Part shown: one piece after another, positions 63,230 to 64,000 of the stretch | Layout: every line of letters starts with the position of its first letter | Position numbering within the stretch: the first letter of the stretch is position 1 | From: Coprovicinus avistercoris | GTDB taxonomy: Bacteria > Actinomycetota > Coriobacteriia > Coriobacteriales > Atopobiaceae | Direction of reading: 5' to 3' | Length of the DNA: 64,000 nucleotides | Assembly: GCA_018714895.1 (NCBI GenBank) | Contig: DVMQ01000017.1 | Span: forward strand, 124,001 to 188,000 | Made by a program: the position numbers and the translations under genes | Notes under the pieces: generated by a model | Told to the model about the DNA's origin: nothing | Databases searched by the model: none | The model's input: only the letters and a program-made list of their open reading frames with translations

Positions 63230-64000
63230 ATGACGAGTAAACGCAAACAAGTTCTAAAAGTGCGTGATCTTAAAGTCTCATTCAAGACAGCAAATGGTCT
63301 TGTCCACGCAGTTCGCGGAGTTGACCTCGATGTATATCGTGGTGAAACGGTGGCCATTGTAGGTGAATCAGGCTCGGGCAAATCGGTTACAGCCAAACAG
63401 ATCATGGGCATTCATACGCATAACCAAGTGATAGAAGCAGGAAGTGCTGAATTTACTTATACCGATGCAACAGGAACGGAAAAGACTGTTGATCTGATGC
63501 AACTTTCTGATAAGGAAATGGTGGGCCTTAAGGGAAACCATATAGCCATGGTATTTCAAGACCCGTTGACTTCGCTCGATCCAACTATGAAAATTGAGCG
63601 TCAGCTATCGGAGAGCTTAACTGAGCACACCGATCTTCAAGGTGAAGCGCTCCATGCACGTTGTGTTGAACTATTAGAGCTCGTAGGTATTACGAGCCCG
63701 GAGGAGCGTCTAAAGAGTTATCCTCATCAACTCTCCGGCGGTATGAGACAACGTGTAGTGATTGCTATCGCGCTTTCCTGCAATCCTGATCTGCTTATTT
63801 GTGATGAGCCTACTACTGCACTTGATGTCACCATTCAAGCCCGTATTCTTGAGCTCATACTAGAGCTTCAGCGAAAATTAAATATCTCCGTAATATTCAT
63901 CACACATAACTTGGGTGTTGTCGCAAAGGTAGCCGATTACGTCAATGTAATGTACGCCGGAAAGGTTGTGGAAGCAGGTACCACCGAGGATGTCTTTTTC
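63230..64000 (+). CDS. Peptide ABC transporter ATPase (DppD/OppD type), partial
   Basis: Open to the window end, so only 257 codons are seen. It contains Walker [11 protein letters not shown]-loop [11 protein letters not shown], signature LSGGMRQRV, Walker [13 protein letters not shown] and switch His in ITHNLGVV, as expected for the first ATPase of a dipeptide/oligopeptide importer. The ATG at 63230 has AGGTGA before it; an in-frame GTG at 63221 with GAGAGG is an alternative. The second ATPase (DppF) is expected downstream. Confidence 0.92.
   Translation, partial: MTSKRKQVLKVRDLKVSFKTANGLVHAVRGVDLDVYRGETVAIVGESGSGKSVTAKQIMGIHTHNQVIEAGSAEFTYTDATGTEKTVDLMQLSDKEMVGLKGNHIAMVFQDPLTSLDPTMKIERQLSESLTEHTDLQGEALHARCVELLELVGITSPEERLKSYPHQLSGGMRQRVVIAIALSCNPDLLICDEPTTALDVTIQARILELILELQRKLNISVIFITHNLGVVAKVADYVNVMYAGKVVEAGTTEDVFF

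Overview
The window looks like chromosomal DNA from an anaerobic or microaerophilic actinobacterium of the class Coriobacteriia (Atopobiaceae / Coriobacteriaceae type). This is an inference from protein style and gene content: an actinobacterial Tad pilus cluster, a GlnR-like orphan regulator, moderate G+C, and many short gene-to-gene overlaps with strong AGGAGG ribosome sites. No rRNA, tRNA, CRISPR array or insertion sequence was recognised.

Layout. 1-7775: the 3' part of a Tad/Flp pilus operon (TadA ATPase, TadB, TadC, Flp pilin, a second pilin-like protein, TadE/TadG-like pseudopilins), ending with a DUF192 protein and a zinc-ribbon/FHA protein. 7900-15770: a FeoB-associated-type Cys-rich small protein, a glutamine synthetase homologue that lacks several canonical metal ligands, a polar amino-acid ABC importer whose permease carries a secreted N-terminal domain, a GlnR-like atypical response regulator and an HtrA protease. 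15820-18975: a copper module with a CsoR repressor, two operator palindromes and a CopA ATPase fused in frame to a CopZ-like domain that keeps its own ribosome site. 19045-23819: a zinc-ribbon membrane protein, then a four-gene sugar operon (BtpA family, L-xylulose-kinase-like FGGY kinase, pentulose-phosphate 3-epimerase, class II aldolase/4-epimerase). 24140-36045: an LPXTG surface protein coupled to ligA, an MFS transporter, a glycerol-dehydrogenase-like enzyme, a leftward ABC-2 transporter pair, an unusual GNAT-hydrolase-GNAT fusion and endonuclease III. 36226-47706: glutamate synthase gltBD, a spermidine-synthase-like protein, a phenylacetate-CoA-ligase-like enzyme with an ACT partner, a DEDD exonuclease, LarE and a small XRE regulator.

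47783-64000 is the most coherent accessory region and reads as a fructosamine (Amadori product) and glycated-peptide utilisation locus. It has three PfkB kinases of the FrlD kind, a FrlC-like isomerase/epimerase, a FrlB-like deglycase, two tandem GntR/UTRA regulators, an FGGY kinase, an EstA-like esterase, a metal-ligand-poor amidohydrolase-fold protein, a YjbQ protein, a cysteine-synthase-like enzyme, and a complete or nearly complete peptide ABC importer (substrate protein, two permeases, first ATPase running off the end). Three intergenic palindromes lie where GntR/UTRA operators would be expected. A plausible working model is that glycated peptides or amino acids enter through the peptide importer, are phosphorylated by a PfkB kinase, and are split by the FrlB-like deglycase to glucose 6-phosphate plus amine. 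What the extra kinases and hydrolases act on cannot be read from sequence.
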